DNA of 64,000 nt from Dermatemys mawii (Eukaryota; Chordata; Testudines; Dermatemydidae). Below, piece after piece: positions 46,878 through 58,135 of this stretch; the first letter of the stretch is position 1, and every line of letters starts with the position of its first letter. The stretch is from contig ML677335.1 of assembly GCA_007922305.1 (NCBI GenBank), positions 40,352,887-40,416,886 on the forward strand, written 5' to 3'. The notes under the pieces were generated by a model. It was not told where the DNA came from and ran no database searches. It worked only from the letters and a program-made list of their open reading frames with translations. The translations under genes were made by a program, and so were the position numbers.

Positions 46878-47302
46878 CAGAGGCTTAGTTCTGATTCTTA
46901 CCAGTACTGGATAAATTAGGAGTAGCTCCAATGAAGTCCAATAAATTCAATGAGGAGGAGGAGGAGAAGACCCATAGTATGAGTTTTGAAATATGTTGCT
47001 CACAGACCATCTTAGGTGGACCCTCCAGGGCCAGAATATTCAAATCAGTGGGATTACACATGGGAAAAAGCATTGCTCAGCATTGGGTAAGGGCGGCATA
47101 ATTTAGCCCTTAATGCCTCCTTCTACTTTCTGTCTAAGGGCACACTGAGCCTGATGTGAGATTTTCAAACAAAAATAAGTCAAGGAGAAATTTGTATCCT
47201 TAGATTAGCACATTGATCTTTAAGCTCCTGTGCAATTTCCAATTTTAAGCTCCTGTGCAATTTCATATACGTGCCCTCCTCCAATTACTACTCTCTCTCA
47301 CG
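46878..47302. other. Unannotated DNA with a 26-bp tandem duplication
   Basis: 'taagctcctgtgcaattt' occurs at 47221 and again at 47246, a short head-to-tail duplication. Otherwise nothing recognised between the PLE and the MITE. Confidence 0.6.
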
Positions 47303-47304
47303 TA

Positions 47305-47424
47305 GGGTGACCAGATGTCCTGATTTTATATGGATAGTCCCAATTTTTGGGTCTTTTTCTTAAATAGGCTCCTATTACCCCCGACCCTCAGTCCCATTTT
47401 TTCACACTTGCCGTCTGGTCACTC
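47305..47424. mobile_element. Mariner-type MITE, copy 2
   Basis: 120 bp with TA on both sides (47303-47304 and 47425-47426). Begins 'gggtgaccagatgtcc' and ends 'cgtctggtcactc'. Same orientation and nearly same length as copy 1, and collinear throughout ('aataggctcctattaccccc'). Confidence 0.85.
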
Positions 47425-47426
47425 TA

Positions 47427-47820
47427 CTCTCACACTAAGCACGTAATCATCTTCATAGGGTCCCATTTTACCTATTTGTTCAGCCAAACAATGGCTATTG
47501 CAAAAAAAGATAAAAAGTACTGGTTACTATTAAGCAATCACCTAAACATTTGGTTTATATTTACAATGCAAAAAAAGGAGTGTTCATGACTTGGGTTAAC
47601 TAACTCGTGTAGGTTAATTTGGGTTAAACAGCTGTGAAGACACGGCAACTCTGCTTTCAACTCTGGTCGGCAGCTCCAGTTCAGGTCTATAGAGCCTCGT
47701 CGGGTTGAACATGTTCAAGATTATTTTAATCCAGGTTAGGCAATGCCAGTTAGCTCACCTGAGTTAAGAATACCTCTAGTTTCACCCTGTAGACATACCC
47801 TATTGTTATTAAATTTAAAA
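47427..47820. other. Unannotated DNA
   Basis: Nothing recognised. Confidence 0.4.
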
Positions 47821-47929
47821 GGATCAGATTCTTCTTTCAACTATGCTGGGGTAAATCTGGAGATATTGCATAGGCTCCAGTGGAATTATTCCAGAGTTAT
47901 ACCAGTGTAAGTGAGATCAGAATCTGGCA
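47821..47929. repeat. Short palindromic repeat (ccattga/tcaatgg family), best long copy
   Basis: Arms 'ggatcagattcttctttcaa' and 'gtaagtgagatcagaatctg' are inverted relative to each other. 'ggggtaaatctggagata' and 'attccagagttataccag' form an inner inverted pair, with 'ctccagtggaatt' near the centre. About 109 bp. Confidence 0.6.
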
Positions 47930-50080
47930 TAAAAATGAGCAGTCATTTTTTCCCTGTCCCCTTTAGTTTTTCACTGACATTAGTTGAGACAGGCATAACA
48001 TCACATTACTTGTTCCTCTAAAAGGGTTAAAAGTGGAACCCTTGGCATCTACATTCTCTTAGGGGAAAAACACCTTCTTAGTCTCTTCCACCCACCCCTG
48101 CCTCCCAATACACAACTCTGGAGATAGATGAGATTTATATAGGCAGATTTGGCAGCCTTTTCATATTTACTTATGCTGAGAGATAAATCAAATCCACGGC
48201 ACACTCTCCAAGAATAAGTTATTTGTTATCTAACTAAGTATGTGTTTGTGGATCAGACAGAGAGAAGATATTTCTATTATAACTATGTTGTTTGGGCATG
48301 ATTTACAATAGTAGAAGTTATTATTTTTCATTTTTGATTACTCAGTCAGTTCTCTGTATTTGGACACAGGGTGGGGAGTTGTGGCCAACTATTTAATTAA
48401 AGGAACAGAATATGACACTGTAGGTACAGCTCCATCAGAGGGAGGAGAGGCTGAGAAAGCACATCCTGCTAACTGTGCACCAGGAACAAATAAACCTTCT
48501 TTGGAGTCTGCCAAGGAAAAGTGGTATCTCCAGATGTCCAGCCGACACCCTGGGAGAACTCCCAATTTACCACTGAAGAGAAACATAACTGGAATGTTAT
48601 CTGGAAAAACGAAGAGTGAAATGATGCTTCATTCTGGAATTCCTGGGGCTGGATTCAATTTGCAGAGGCCCCTAAGAGAAAAGTGGTGAAATAATCTGGA
48701 CAGTAATCTAACATGGGGAAACTGTTAGGTGGCCCTATAGACCAGTTGCAACATGCAAGGCAAAATATGTGCGTTTCATTTCTCAAGAGAAACGGGAGGA
48801 GAAAATGTCATTGCCTTCAAATATTGCCCTAATTCTTTCAGTGACTTTCTCACTCATCCATTTAAAAGAATAGTACGCAATCACTTTAAGTATGTATATC
48901 CTTGGACCTGGGGATGCCATTTCCTGATCAAGGAGATATACTCTTGGCTACTTTCATTGAGCTAGCATGCTAAAAATAGAACATAAGTCGCAGCAAAGCA
49001 AACTGCAGGACAAGCTAGCCCCTTCCCAGACATATCCCTGTCAGATCTAGTTTTCTGTTGAAGAGACAGAGTCATACACACATCACTCTTCTGTTATGTT
49101 AGAATCTGCAAGTCTAGAATTTGGGGTTGTGAGGTCCTGGGTGACTGATGGCTCCACTTTGCCACCAGAGAATCAGGTGAACCAGCACCCAACAATTACC
49201 GGAGTATTAGGCATCACAGGAAGTACCATCTGAAAAGGCCAGAGTGACAGAACCATGTGGCTGCCTAATTGGTGCACAGCAACTATTTATACCAGGAAAT
49301 TGCCCTAGGGAGCCATCTGAGCAACAATACAGACTCTGGCTTGCTATTGCTACAGACCTCATTCTTCTCCCCATCTTGCTCCTGACTTTTGCCTTTGATC
49401 CCAGTCTGGTTGATCTTGGTGCCCATCCCCTGACTCAGCTTGGTAACAAGTCCCGACTCCTTGCCTTTAACCCCAGCCCGGTGGACACCTCTGGCTCAGC
49501 TGCCTATACCCTGGCTATTATATCTAGTTTTTGGCATATCATTGGTCTGTATGAGTCCTCTTCATTTAGGGATTAATCCTGGATGGTGCTGAGCACTCTG
49601 GACCCCAAATCGTGAAAAGTGGTGGCTCAAGGTGAGGGAGTGCTAAGCAGCCCCTTACAAGATTCTTGCAAACTTTCAGCCTTCGACTGGAGGCAAGACT
49701 CACTCAACCCCATTATTCTTCCTCCAGATGGAGGCAGGAACAGCACCTCTAAGTGTTCAAAATTCATGAGTTTGGTCCCCAAAAATCATGAGGGTTTTTT
49801 ATAAATAATAAATGTGGGGTTCTTTTTATTCACCATCGGGGGTTGATTCATTATGGTGACATTTTCAAGCTTTTGTCCACTACCATGAGGGCAAGCAACT
49901 ATTTTTCTGAATGAAAATGAAGATTTTCTTACATATGACTCAGGAGCAGGAGCTTTACGAAAATCATCAAATATTGTGAGACTTAGAGCTGGCAACACTG
50001 GATATCTGTGACAATTACTTAGTTTACCTTTACTGAGCTATTAAATTGCAATGCTCTGTGATACAAGTTCCTCTGTTTAG
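47930..50080. other. Unannotated DNA
   Basis: About 2.1 kb. Plus-strand frames 48360-48689 (109 codons) and 49244-49576 (110 codons) have no recognisable domain and no conserved context. No repeat identified. Confidence 0.4.
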
Positions 50081-50084
50081 GTCT

Positions 50085-50150
50085 GATCCTATGTAACTGA
50101 AGCCAATAGGAATTTTGCTATTGGCTTCAATAAAAGCTGGATTGAGACCT
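50085..50150. repeat. Short palindromic repeat with perfect 12-bp stem
   Basis: 'tgaagccaatag' (50098-50109) and 'ctattggcttca' (50118-50129) form a perfect 12-bp stem with an 8-base loop. Outer arms 'gtctgatcc' and 'ggattgagac' are weakly inverted. Member of the ccattga-type family. Confidence 0.65.
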
Positions 50151-53094
50151 TTACTTGTATTATGATCAGCTACTTCAGCACACAATAACCCCTAGCTCTG
50201 CCCTTTAAATTAAGAGAAATCCTTTTTTCATAGCTCTCAGTATAGATCAACCTGCATTCCTACTAAGCTGCTCCTCTGTTTTTTCTTGCTCTTCAACAAA
50301 GGGCCCCTCCCCTTATCTAAAGGTGCAATATTACATCTAATCACTCCATGATACACGCAAATTTACTAGTATCTACTTATCTTGCGCTATTTTGCAATTT
50401 TCTTTAGGGTGCTTAGAGAGTATCAGAGTGATTTCGATAACCAATGTAAAAGGTGCACAGTTTGCAGGAAAGCAAGCCCAGGGAAAAGTACCAAGAACAA
50501 AGAGGAATTTTAAGCACTATTGACTGAATCCATAACATGTGACAGCCGCTATGAAACTAAATGCATGTCAGTCTGATTGCAGGAGACGCACTGCAGTGGA
50601 AAAATACCCAATATTCTCAATAACAAAAGGGCTAGGGAGAAAGTCATGATGGGATTGGATCTTATACTACCATGTTGCTTGTTCATATTATCGTTATTTA
50701 CTATTTAGCTTAAAGTAGCACTTGGAGAATCCCAATCAAAAACAGCACTATATTAACTCAAGGTCCCTTTCCTAAAGATCTTACATTCTAAGGGCCAGAT
50801 AATCTAGTACTCAGCACCCAAAATTGGGGGCAGATTTTCAGAACAGTTTAGTTCCCCTCTAGACATCTAGAAATAAGAGTCAGATTTTCAGAAGAGTTCA
50901 ACATATTGAGTTTCTTTGAAAATCTGGCCACTTATTTAGGAGCCTAAAAAGGAGCTGAGCTCTTTTGGAAACAGGGCCCCAGCTGTGTGTGCTGAGCCCT
51001 TCTGAAAATTCTGGCCAAGTAAACACAGGCAAGAATTGATGCAACAAACCAGGGGCATAATCTAGTTTCACAGGGAGCATCATTGACTTTACTGGGAGCT
51101 GGATTGGGTTTAAAAGGAAAAAGGGCACTAGAGAATGAAGGTACAGTTAGAGTCACATGGTTATTTCAGGTTTCGTCTTGCAGCTCAACAATATAAGAAA
51201 GAGCTATAAAATATTTGTTATATTTACCTCCATCTTCTCACCATTCCTCCCCTCATAGCACTGGCAGTGAATTTCTGCCTGTAAATGGGTATGCAGGCTC
51301 TGAGTGCATCCCTCATAACATATCACCGCAGTTGCCTGCCTCCGTTTCCCTTCAGGAAATAATTCAGTCTCAGTCAGAAGCTATGAAACCATATACCCCT
51401 CCCTCTCCTGTGGTCTAATTCATTAAATATGATGCAGCTCCCAAAAAGGCCCCTTTCTTTTCATGCCTCACGTTCAGAGTCTTCCTTCTTACGATGGTGG
51501 CTTTAAGTTCCTGCCTCCCTGACCTCTACACTCAGCCCTTCAAATTTAGGATCACAGTCCTTCTCTTTGGGACTGTGTTTCCAATCCTGGTCTCTCTGTT
51601 CTGTCAACTCTTCCCTCGGGTTTAGAGGTTTCACAGCCCTCACACTTGAGGCAGTGTCCCAGCTCAGTTCTCCCTCTCAGCAACACCTTCTACAGCTCCC
51701 TTCCTTGACTGGACTTGGAGCCTCCTTTTTAGTGACAAACCCAGTCAATAAATTACTCCCTTGATCCTCCCCTGGTGGGTCTCATAATCTCAAACACCTA
51801 TCTGCACTGGCTGGGAGAGAGGGGAGCCTTGCCCCATCTCCTCTACAAGGTTGCTGTCCTGATCTCTTGAAGAAATATGGTCTGGATTTTCCTGTATCTC
51901 CCCCACTCACAGACACTAATCATTCCCTAGGACAAACTTCCTCTCTCCAAGTGACTGCTTCAATTATTTATTTTGGTTTCATCCACTTTCCCTGGACATA
52001 TGAAATGGGGTAACTGGCCTCTCAAACTACTGCCTCTAGCCTTAAAAGGTCCATACCTCCTTACACTTCCTATTTCCCATTCCTTTTGTTCCATTTCTAT
52101 GTACAGTTTTGTTAGTTTACTCAACACACCACTGCTACATCTCCTCCTGTTTCTTAGGTGCTCTGAAATACATGTGAGGGAGCAAATAATCTCAATACTA
52201 TCAAGTCACCACAAGGTCTTATACCAGTCCATCTCACTGGACAGTAATCTGAGTAATTTAAATGCTGGAATTCACTCTCAATAGTGAAGATACACAAAAG
52301 GATGAATATAACACATGAGCCAAAGCACCACACTTTGAAACAGGCACAGCAAAACAATGAGATTACCACCTCCTTTTCAACCAAAAATGGGTTGGGCGTG
52401 ATGGCCATTTCATAGCAAAAGTGACAACAGGTTTATGAATTCTGCATGCTGCCTGTTTGGGTGATTATTTTCAAAAGAGTTGTGCAAATTGTGCATTCAA
52501 CTTATTTCCAATTGCCTCTCTCAATTCCTAAATAAACCATTTTGCTGGATGTTGGTGCCATTTTTACAAATAGTGTTTTGTAAAACAAAAAAAAAATCTT
52601 CTGGCAAAAGCAGGCTTTTCAAAAGAACAAGTGATAGTAAGACAGGACTTTGAGAATATTCACTCTATTTAAATTATTCACCTTTTCCTAATCAATTGCA
52701 GTTTTTGTTTTCAACACAGGAGTTGCTATTAAAGAATTAATATTTACTGAAAGTTAGCACATAGCAATCTGAAGAGTATTACAGTTAGAATACAAAATAT
52801 GAGCTATAAGGGAAAACAGTAGCATCCAAGATGTATGCTAACTAGGAGCAAATGAAGGATTTTTAATGCCAACCATTTGTTATTAAACCATTTGGCTTAT
52901 CTATAATTCATAAAATGAACTTCCTGTGCACAGAACATCCACTGAACTGAGGTCAATAGGAGTTTGGCAGGCAAATCAATGGCAAGAAATGACACCATGC
53001 ATCTAACACCTTTCACCTTTATTTTGACTAAGCCCAGTCAACATTACCAGGTATTTCCTTTTGGACAATAAGGTCCGGACACTGAAAAGGCACC
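50151..53094. other. Mostly unannotated; palindromic-repeat relics
   Basis: 50825-51030 contains 'cagattttcagaa', 'tttgaaaatctggccac' and 'gcccttctgaaaattctggc', a decayed palindromic repeat. 51065-51112 ('gggagcatcattgacttta', then 'gggagctggattggg') is another family member. The longest frames (about 100 codons, 51973-52284) have no domain. No gene recognised. Confidence 0.4.
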
Positions 53095-53109
53095 AACACT
53101 GAAGGGAAG

Positions 53110-53182
53110 TAGGAATAGGGGGCTGGACTAAATGAACCCTTTTGAGGTCCCTTCCAGCCCTACATTCTGTGATTCTCTGACA
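53110..53182 (+). mobile_element. CR1 LINE 3' tail
   Basis: 'gggggctggactaaatgaac', then 'gaggtcccttccagcccta' and 'tctgtgattctctga', is the characteristic last 70 or so bases of a CR1 element. The rest is absent. Confidence 0.85.
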
Positions 53183-53429
53183 GAGTGAAGTAAATTTTAG
53201 AAGTAATACTGTCAGTAAGCAGTAGAATTAGTTGGCCTAAGAAGCATCCGTCAAAGTCCTGCCTCTGCCATCTATGATGATTTCAAAGAACTGCAAAGGT
53301 AAGTTAATTGCCTCTCCATGACTGAATTTAAATTATTATTATTATTTAAACACAGTGCCTTATATCCAGGCCCTCATGGAGCTATGTAGTAGGGACAGGA
53401 TAGGTTCATTATTGAGATATGGCACCAGT

Positions 53430-53645
53430 TCTCCCAAATCAGACTAATGTCATACTTCCATAGCACTTTCCTTCTGAGGATCTCAAAGTACTTTAAAACA
53501 TTAACCCACAAACAGTGAGGGAAGTGTTCTATGCATTTGTCAGATGGGGAAACTGAGGCAACAGATAAAGCAAGCAATTTTCCAGCAGTCATGCAGCATT
53601 TCTGTAGCAAGACTTGGAATGGAGACAATCTCAGAATTCCAAATA
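53430..53645 (-). repeat. MIR/CORE-SINE, antisense, with 3' tail
   Basis: Plus-strand reading gives the inverse of the tail ('gaggatctcaaagtactttaa') truncated here to its core 'gatctcaaagtacttt', then 'cagatggggaactgaggc'-type sequence (observed 'cagatggggaaactgaggca'), then a decayed tRNA head. The inferred 139-codon minus frame across it is repeat-derived. Confidence 0.75.
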
Positions 53646-55477
53646 ATGTGCTTTGGCCTCCACAAATTGTTCCATCAGAGAAAGAGAGCAATGAGCTGCA
53701 AAATCTGAAAGCCCTTGTTCCTCGAAAGAGCTTGATTAAACTAGTTTTCTCTCTATTGTTGGGGCCTGAAACAATGTACAGAACAGCAGACACATCTTTG
53801 GTTTTAAATATGGTAAATGTCAGTGTTTATGAATTTGTTAGCTGGCCTAATTATTCTATGTCCTCCAAAACTCTCTGCCAGAATTACCTCTCACAGTTGT
53901 GACACCTACTGCTAAGGAGAGAGCTGATCAGCTGCAGGATTTTTTTACTCCTGAAACAGTCCAGCAAACTGCATGTGACACCAGCAGATGTTTCTGGTTT
54001 TAAAACCATGGGAACTTCATGAACTGTTTTCCCCAACCTCCCAGGAGTAAAATGCCACCACAGATGAAAAGTTGGAAACATTTGTCAGGCTCCGAACAAA
54101 GCTGTGAATTAATGCTACAGTAATTTGCTTCTTCCACGGTCCATTTTTTATGTTTTAAACAGCAGAAACAGCTGAGGAGGCTACAGAAAAGACCATTAAC
54201 AACAGCAGTACTGTGTGCAGTTTTGCCATTAGAGGTACCATAGCCTTGGCATTATCTACGTGTACTACAGTACATGGAGAATTAGCCATGGAGGCTGTCA
54301 CTCTAGTGAATGCCTTATAACCCACTGTCTTTTGTAAGGGTTACAAAATGCCCATTAACTTACATGGGTTGTGCTGAATTTTGTTTGCAGTATAAAGGGA
54401 AAAGTTTGACTAGGATTCTGTGGTTGTAAGAGTACAAGAAGGACGGGGGGAATCAATAAGTTCCATGTAAGCAAAGTCAGAGCAACCTTTAAAATAATAA
54501 GACAAATCAATTTATTTCACAAATGTCTTAATTTCCAAATGCCATTGTTTGGTGCTCTGTACTGTCATTGCCTATGACATTTGAGAAAACTTGACTCTTA
54601 ATCATTTAGGTGTAGCAGGAGTTATTATGTAACAGCCATGCTAAAAGATTATACGTTCACCCCAGTGACAATTTAGTGTAACAATCTTATTCTATGAAGT
54701 AAAGAAGATGGAGGGAGAGAGGCAGGGGAGAAGTTTTAAATATGGACAGAAAATCCCTACTTTATTGCAATATACAATGAAAAGTAATTACAGAGAAAAA
54801 TGAAAGCTGTTTCTTGCTGTTAGCAGGAAGAATAAGGGAATTCTGTTCCTTTTTAAAGCTTGGAGTCCATTTTGATATAATTGGTTCCAGAATTATTTAT
54901 GACATTAATTGCTGCATTATCGACTGCCTGTCAGCTCTTCTGGCAGTTAGTCCATCTTTCTTACCACAGAAAGCCAGCTCAGCCCAAACTAGACTGACAA
55001 GCTAATTATACCCATCTCCCCCTCAGTGACAAATGCTGCTCATCGGAAACCTTTCTAGAAATAAGCTTTCATTCTTTCCCCTTTTTCCTGAGCCAGACAT
55101 CACCAATATCTCAAGGTACAGATCACAGCTAAAACTCTGCTCACAGGGCTATTAGCTCTGAACATCTCACTTGAGCCAAAAAACCTAAGCATCTTATGTT
55201 ATCAAACTGTATGTCATTCCCTGATGCTAGTTTTCAGTGGATGTCCACTGGGTCATGCCTGTCACTCAACGCTGTGTCAGACAGAGTAAACCTGACTGAA
55301 TTAGATGGGCCCTTCTTAACAGCAAAGCCAGGACACTGACAGCAATTCTAGAACTCAGATGAGAGACTTTGTATTTTCTGCAAGTAAACTTCCCAAATCA
55401 ATATTTTGTAGCTTATATTTTCTCTTATTCCACAAATGGTGCTCAGATAGATCTCCTTAGGGGAAAAATTTACCACA
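53646..55477. other. Unannotated DNA
   Basis: No gene or repeat I can name. 54330-54385 has a weak 'cccattaacttacatggg' palindrome. Confidence 0.4.
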
Positions 55478-55540
55478 ATGAGGTCTTGGTCCATGCTTGG
55501 GGTGCCCAGGTGCTAATGCAATACAAATAATAATTACAAC
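55478..55540 (-). repeat. Ancient amniote SINE-like tail, antisense
   Basis: 'cacaatgaggtcttggtcca', then 'ggggtgcccaggtgctaatg' and 'caatacaaataataa', is the inverse of the 5' part of the repeat at 34.36-34.50 kb as I remember it. Confidence 0.55.
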
Positions 55541-55639
55541 ACTCAAATATGTACATGTCAGCAATCTATTATTTTACTGTGTAATTCCATGCCTCACCTT
55601 GAAGAGGTATAAAACTCCTCTGATTGCTGGTAACTAGGT

Positions 55640-55948
55640 ACAGAGTCAACGGTTGCAGAAGAGAGTAAGAATATGGTGATGAAGAGGACAAGAGGCAAGG
55701 GATTCAAACATGCAGCACAGCAGACTTTGATTAAATTTCAGGAACAACTTCCTAGGAGTGAGAAGTCAGAACAGTGGGACAATGAAATAAACTGCTTAGG
55801 GAGGTTGTGGAAGTTCCCTCACTGGAGGTTTTCAAAAGGAGGCTGCGTAGCCATCTGTCTTGGATGGTTTAGATACAACAAATCCTGCATCTTGGCAGAG
55901 GGTTAGATTAGATGACTCTTGTGGTCCCTTCTATAATTCTATGAAGCT
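55640..55948 (+). mobile_element. CR1 LINE 3' fragment
   Basis: Encodes decayed ORF2 C-terminal sequence ('LGRLWKFPHWRFSKGGCVAI'-like, with the rest out of frame). It then shows the CR1 tail order 'gggttagattagatgactct', 'tggtcccttctataattcta' and 'tga'. Confidence 0.82.
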
Positions 55949-56362
55949 TTCTTGTTGATGTATGGTCTACGTAAAATGAATTGATCAGTATCAGTTTATT
56001 TGCTACTGAACAAGATCCTACATCACAAAACCACCAACATAGTTGGCTCTAAAAGGCACCCTTGCTGGTAGTTCAGAACACTAAGGATTGAACTATTCTC
56101 CCTGCCTAGAGAAAGGTCTTTCGTAAGAGCTGAAGGAGATTGGCAGGGCAGATTATTCTTTATTCTACCCAAACCTGTTCTCCAATGCTCTTAATCTGGC
56201 ACCCATCAACAGCACTAAATTTAGATTGCTTTGTGAATCCAAAAAAGAAACAAAATGGCACTCAGCATTTCACAGACACATGGTAGACGGTTACTATGGA
56301 TATTGTGGTTGGTATAGTAACTTCTCATGATATTGAACAGCATCGTAAAACATTGCCTAAAT

Positions 56363-56722
56363 CAGGGGGCTCAAACACGCGGCCTGTGGGCCGCATATTT
56401 GCTGTGGCCCGCCAAGCTCCCTGTGCCCCATCCCTCAGTTATTTCCAGCTGCCACCAAGCTCCCATCCCACACAGCGCGCTATGTCCCCGCTCCTCTACC
56501 TACCTCCAGGCACTTAGCGCTTTCCGGAGGGAGGGGGGAGGAGCGGAGAGCTGCCCACTCATGGGAAGAGATGGAGAAAAGGTAGGGCAGGGGTGAGAAG
56601 AGGCAGGGAGGGGGGGGGGCGGGGGGGGGGGCCAGCAGGGGTGGGATATCAGTGATGCAGCCCTCAGGCCAATGCATTCATCTTCATGTGGCCTCCTTGG
56701 TCATTTGAGTTTAAGATCCCTG
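56363..56722. mobile_element. Short hAT-type element with 8-bp target duplication
   Basis: Flanked by 'gcctaaat' (56355-56362) and 'gcctaagt' (56723-56730), an 8-bp duplication with one mismatch. The left end 'cagggggctcaaacacgcgg' and the inverse of the right end ('cagggatcttaaactcaaat') start alike. Inner 'ggcctgtgggccgcatattt' and 'gcagccctcaggccaatgca' are also inverted. No transposase. The interior has a long G run at 56608-56631. Confidence 0.85.
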
Positions 56723-56730
56723 GCCTAAGT

Positions 56731-57252
56731 GATGCCAAAGATGCCAATTAAAATAACCAGTACATGTCCTTCATTTACATCCCGACCTTTTTTAGAATAT
56801 TTGTATTTCTTATTTTCAGAGACTTGAACTGCTTGAACTGAGCAAGCTTCCTTTTTCTGAGAGATCTAGTTGCTAAGGAAAAGTGGGGAGTAGTTGAATA
56901 GAAGTCTTGTGCCTATAACACTTTTTCTAAGTAAAGTCCACAGGAAAAGCAGCACATAAATTGAGTCTGAAGTTTTACAAATTGGCTACTTAAACCACTC
57001 CATACCTATAAATTGCACCTCAGTGGAGGCCATCTTTCTTCAGATGCTCCTCTTTCATGGAGCAAGTCAACAAGCCTTGAAAGCAAGGACTGAGATTTCA
57101 AATTAACTGTAAGCTAAAATATTGTGGAGAAATTAAAGCGAAAAAGGAAATCATGTAAGCACTGAGCTGATGCAGAAGAAAAAGTGACAAAAGCAGTGGT
57201 TTGTGTTTTGCCAGCAAGCCACATTATACACCATCACAGATAGCACATAGTG
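56731..57252. other. Unannotated DNA
   Basis: Nothing recognised. Confidence 0.4.
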
Positions 57253-57283
<31 letters not shown>

Positions 57284-57306
57284 TGCACGCGTGTGTGTGT
57301 GTACAC
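57253..57306. repeat. (GT)n tract, 54 bp strictly alternating purine-pyrimidine
   Basis: GT dinucleotides interrupted by a 'gcgcgtgcacgcg' centre without breaking the alternation. The perfect palindrome 'cgcgtgcacgcg' sits inside. Such tracts are prone to Z-DNA when negatively supercoiled. Confidence 0.95.
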
Positions 57307-58064
57307 TTTCAGGATTTCTGAGATGGCGAAAAAGACATGAAATAACTAGCAGGTATAAACTGTCAAAATCAGACCAATTACAACTGAAAGGATTTCTTCT
57401 GGAACATCAAAATTCAAATGTGAGAATACGGGTCTAATTGACTCACATCAGCAAGTGCACAGTGAAAGGCATTATCATTTTAACCAATAAATATTTTGTG
57501 CCTTTAGTGGTTGGATGGATTCATTTATCCCTATATAGTTTATAAATTAACTTAAAGTCCCGATCCTGCTCACAAGAGTAATGCATTGAAGACAAGAGGG
57601 TGACTCCTCTGGCTGAAAAGAATAGGAATTGGCTCTACATTTGTTAAGTTCTTAGGATGCTCTGAAATGTAAATTGTGATATAAAGGTGGGAAGATTAAT
57701 TAATGTTTGCTCAACACTATGAAACCATATTTAGCACTGGATAAGTGATTATTATTCACGCAGCTAGAGAAGTTCCCATTCTAGAAGTGGTTTTTGTGTG
57801 TATAAGTTCTATCGACTACTCACTAAGATGTCACGTCTGGGAAGGTGCATACCTAGGAGTAAACATGCACAAAAACAGGGGCCAGACTGAAAATTTTTTC
57901 ACAATCTAGTCCGAAACGTTAAATAAAATAATTTCCTTAAATGTACAGTGTTCATTTAAGGCTGGATCAAACTCCCTGTGATGTCAGTGGAAAGACTTCA
58001 GGGGGAGTTGGATAAGATGCTAGCTTTTGCGGGCAGGGTCTATCATCTACTGTGTGTGTGTTCA
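57307..58064. other. Mostly unannotated
   Basis: 57959-58015 ('ggctggatcaaactccctgt', then 'cttcagggggagttggat') is a short palindromic-family copy. 57555-57640 may be another. No gene recognised. Confidence 0.4.
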
Positions 58065-58135
58065 TAGCCTAACATAATGGGACCCAAACCTGGTTGAGAC
58101 CTCTGGTCCTACTAAAATAGATGATGATGAATTAT
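58065..58135 (-). repeat. Ancient amniote SINE-like tail
   Basis: 'agcctaacataatgggaccc', then 'cctggttgagacctctggtc' and 'ctactaaaatagatgatgat', follows the tail region of the same ancient repeat as at 55.48-55.54 kb. Confidence 0.5.

Noticed and set aside
55250..55320. CR1 tail-like motif 'gaattagatgggcccttctt'
   Set aside because: Only a short match to the CR1 3' end, without the following tail; not enough to annotate.
57253..57306. CRISPR or structured tandem array
   Set aside because: Simple dinucleotide repeat with no spacers; no CRISPR-like array anywhere in the window.
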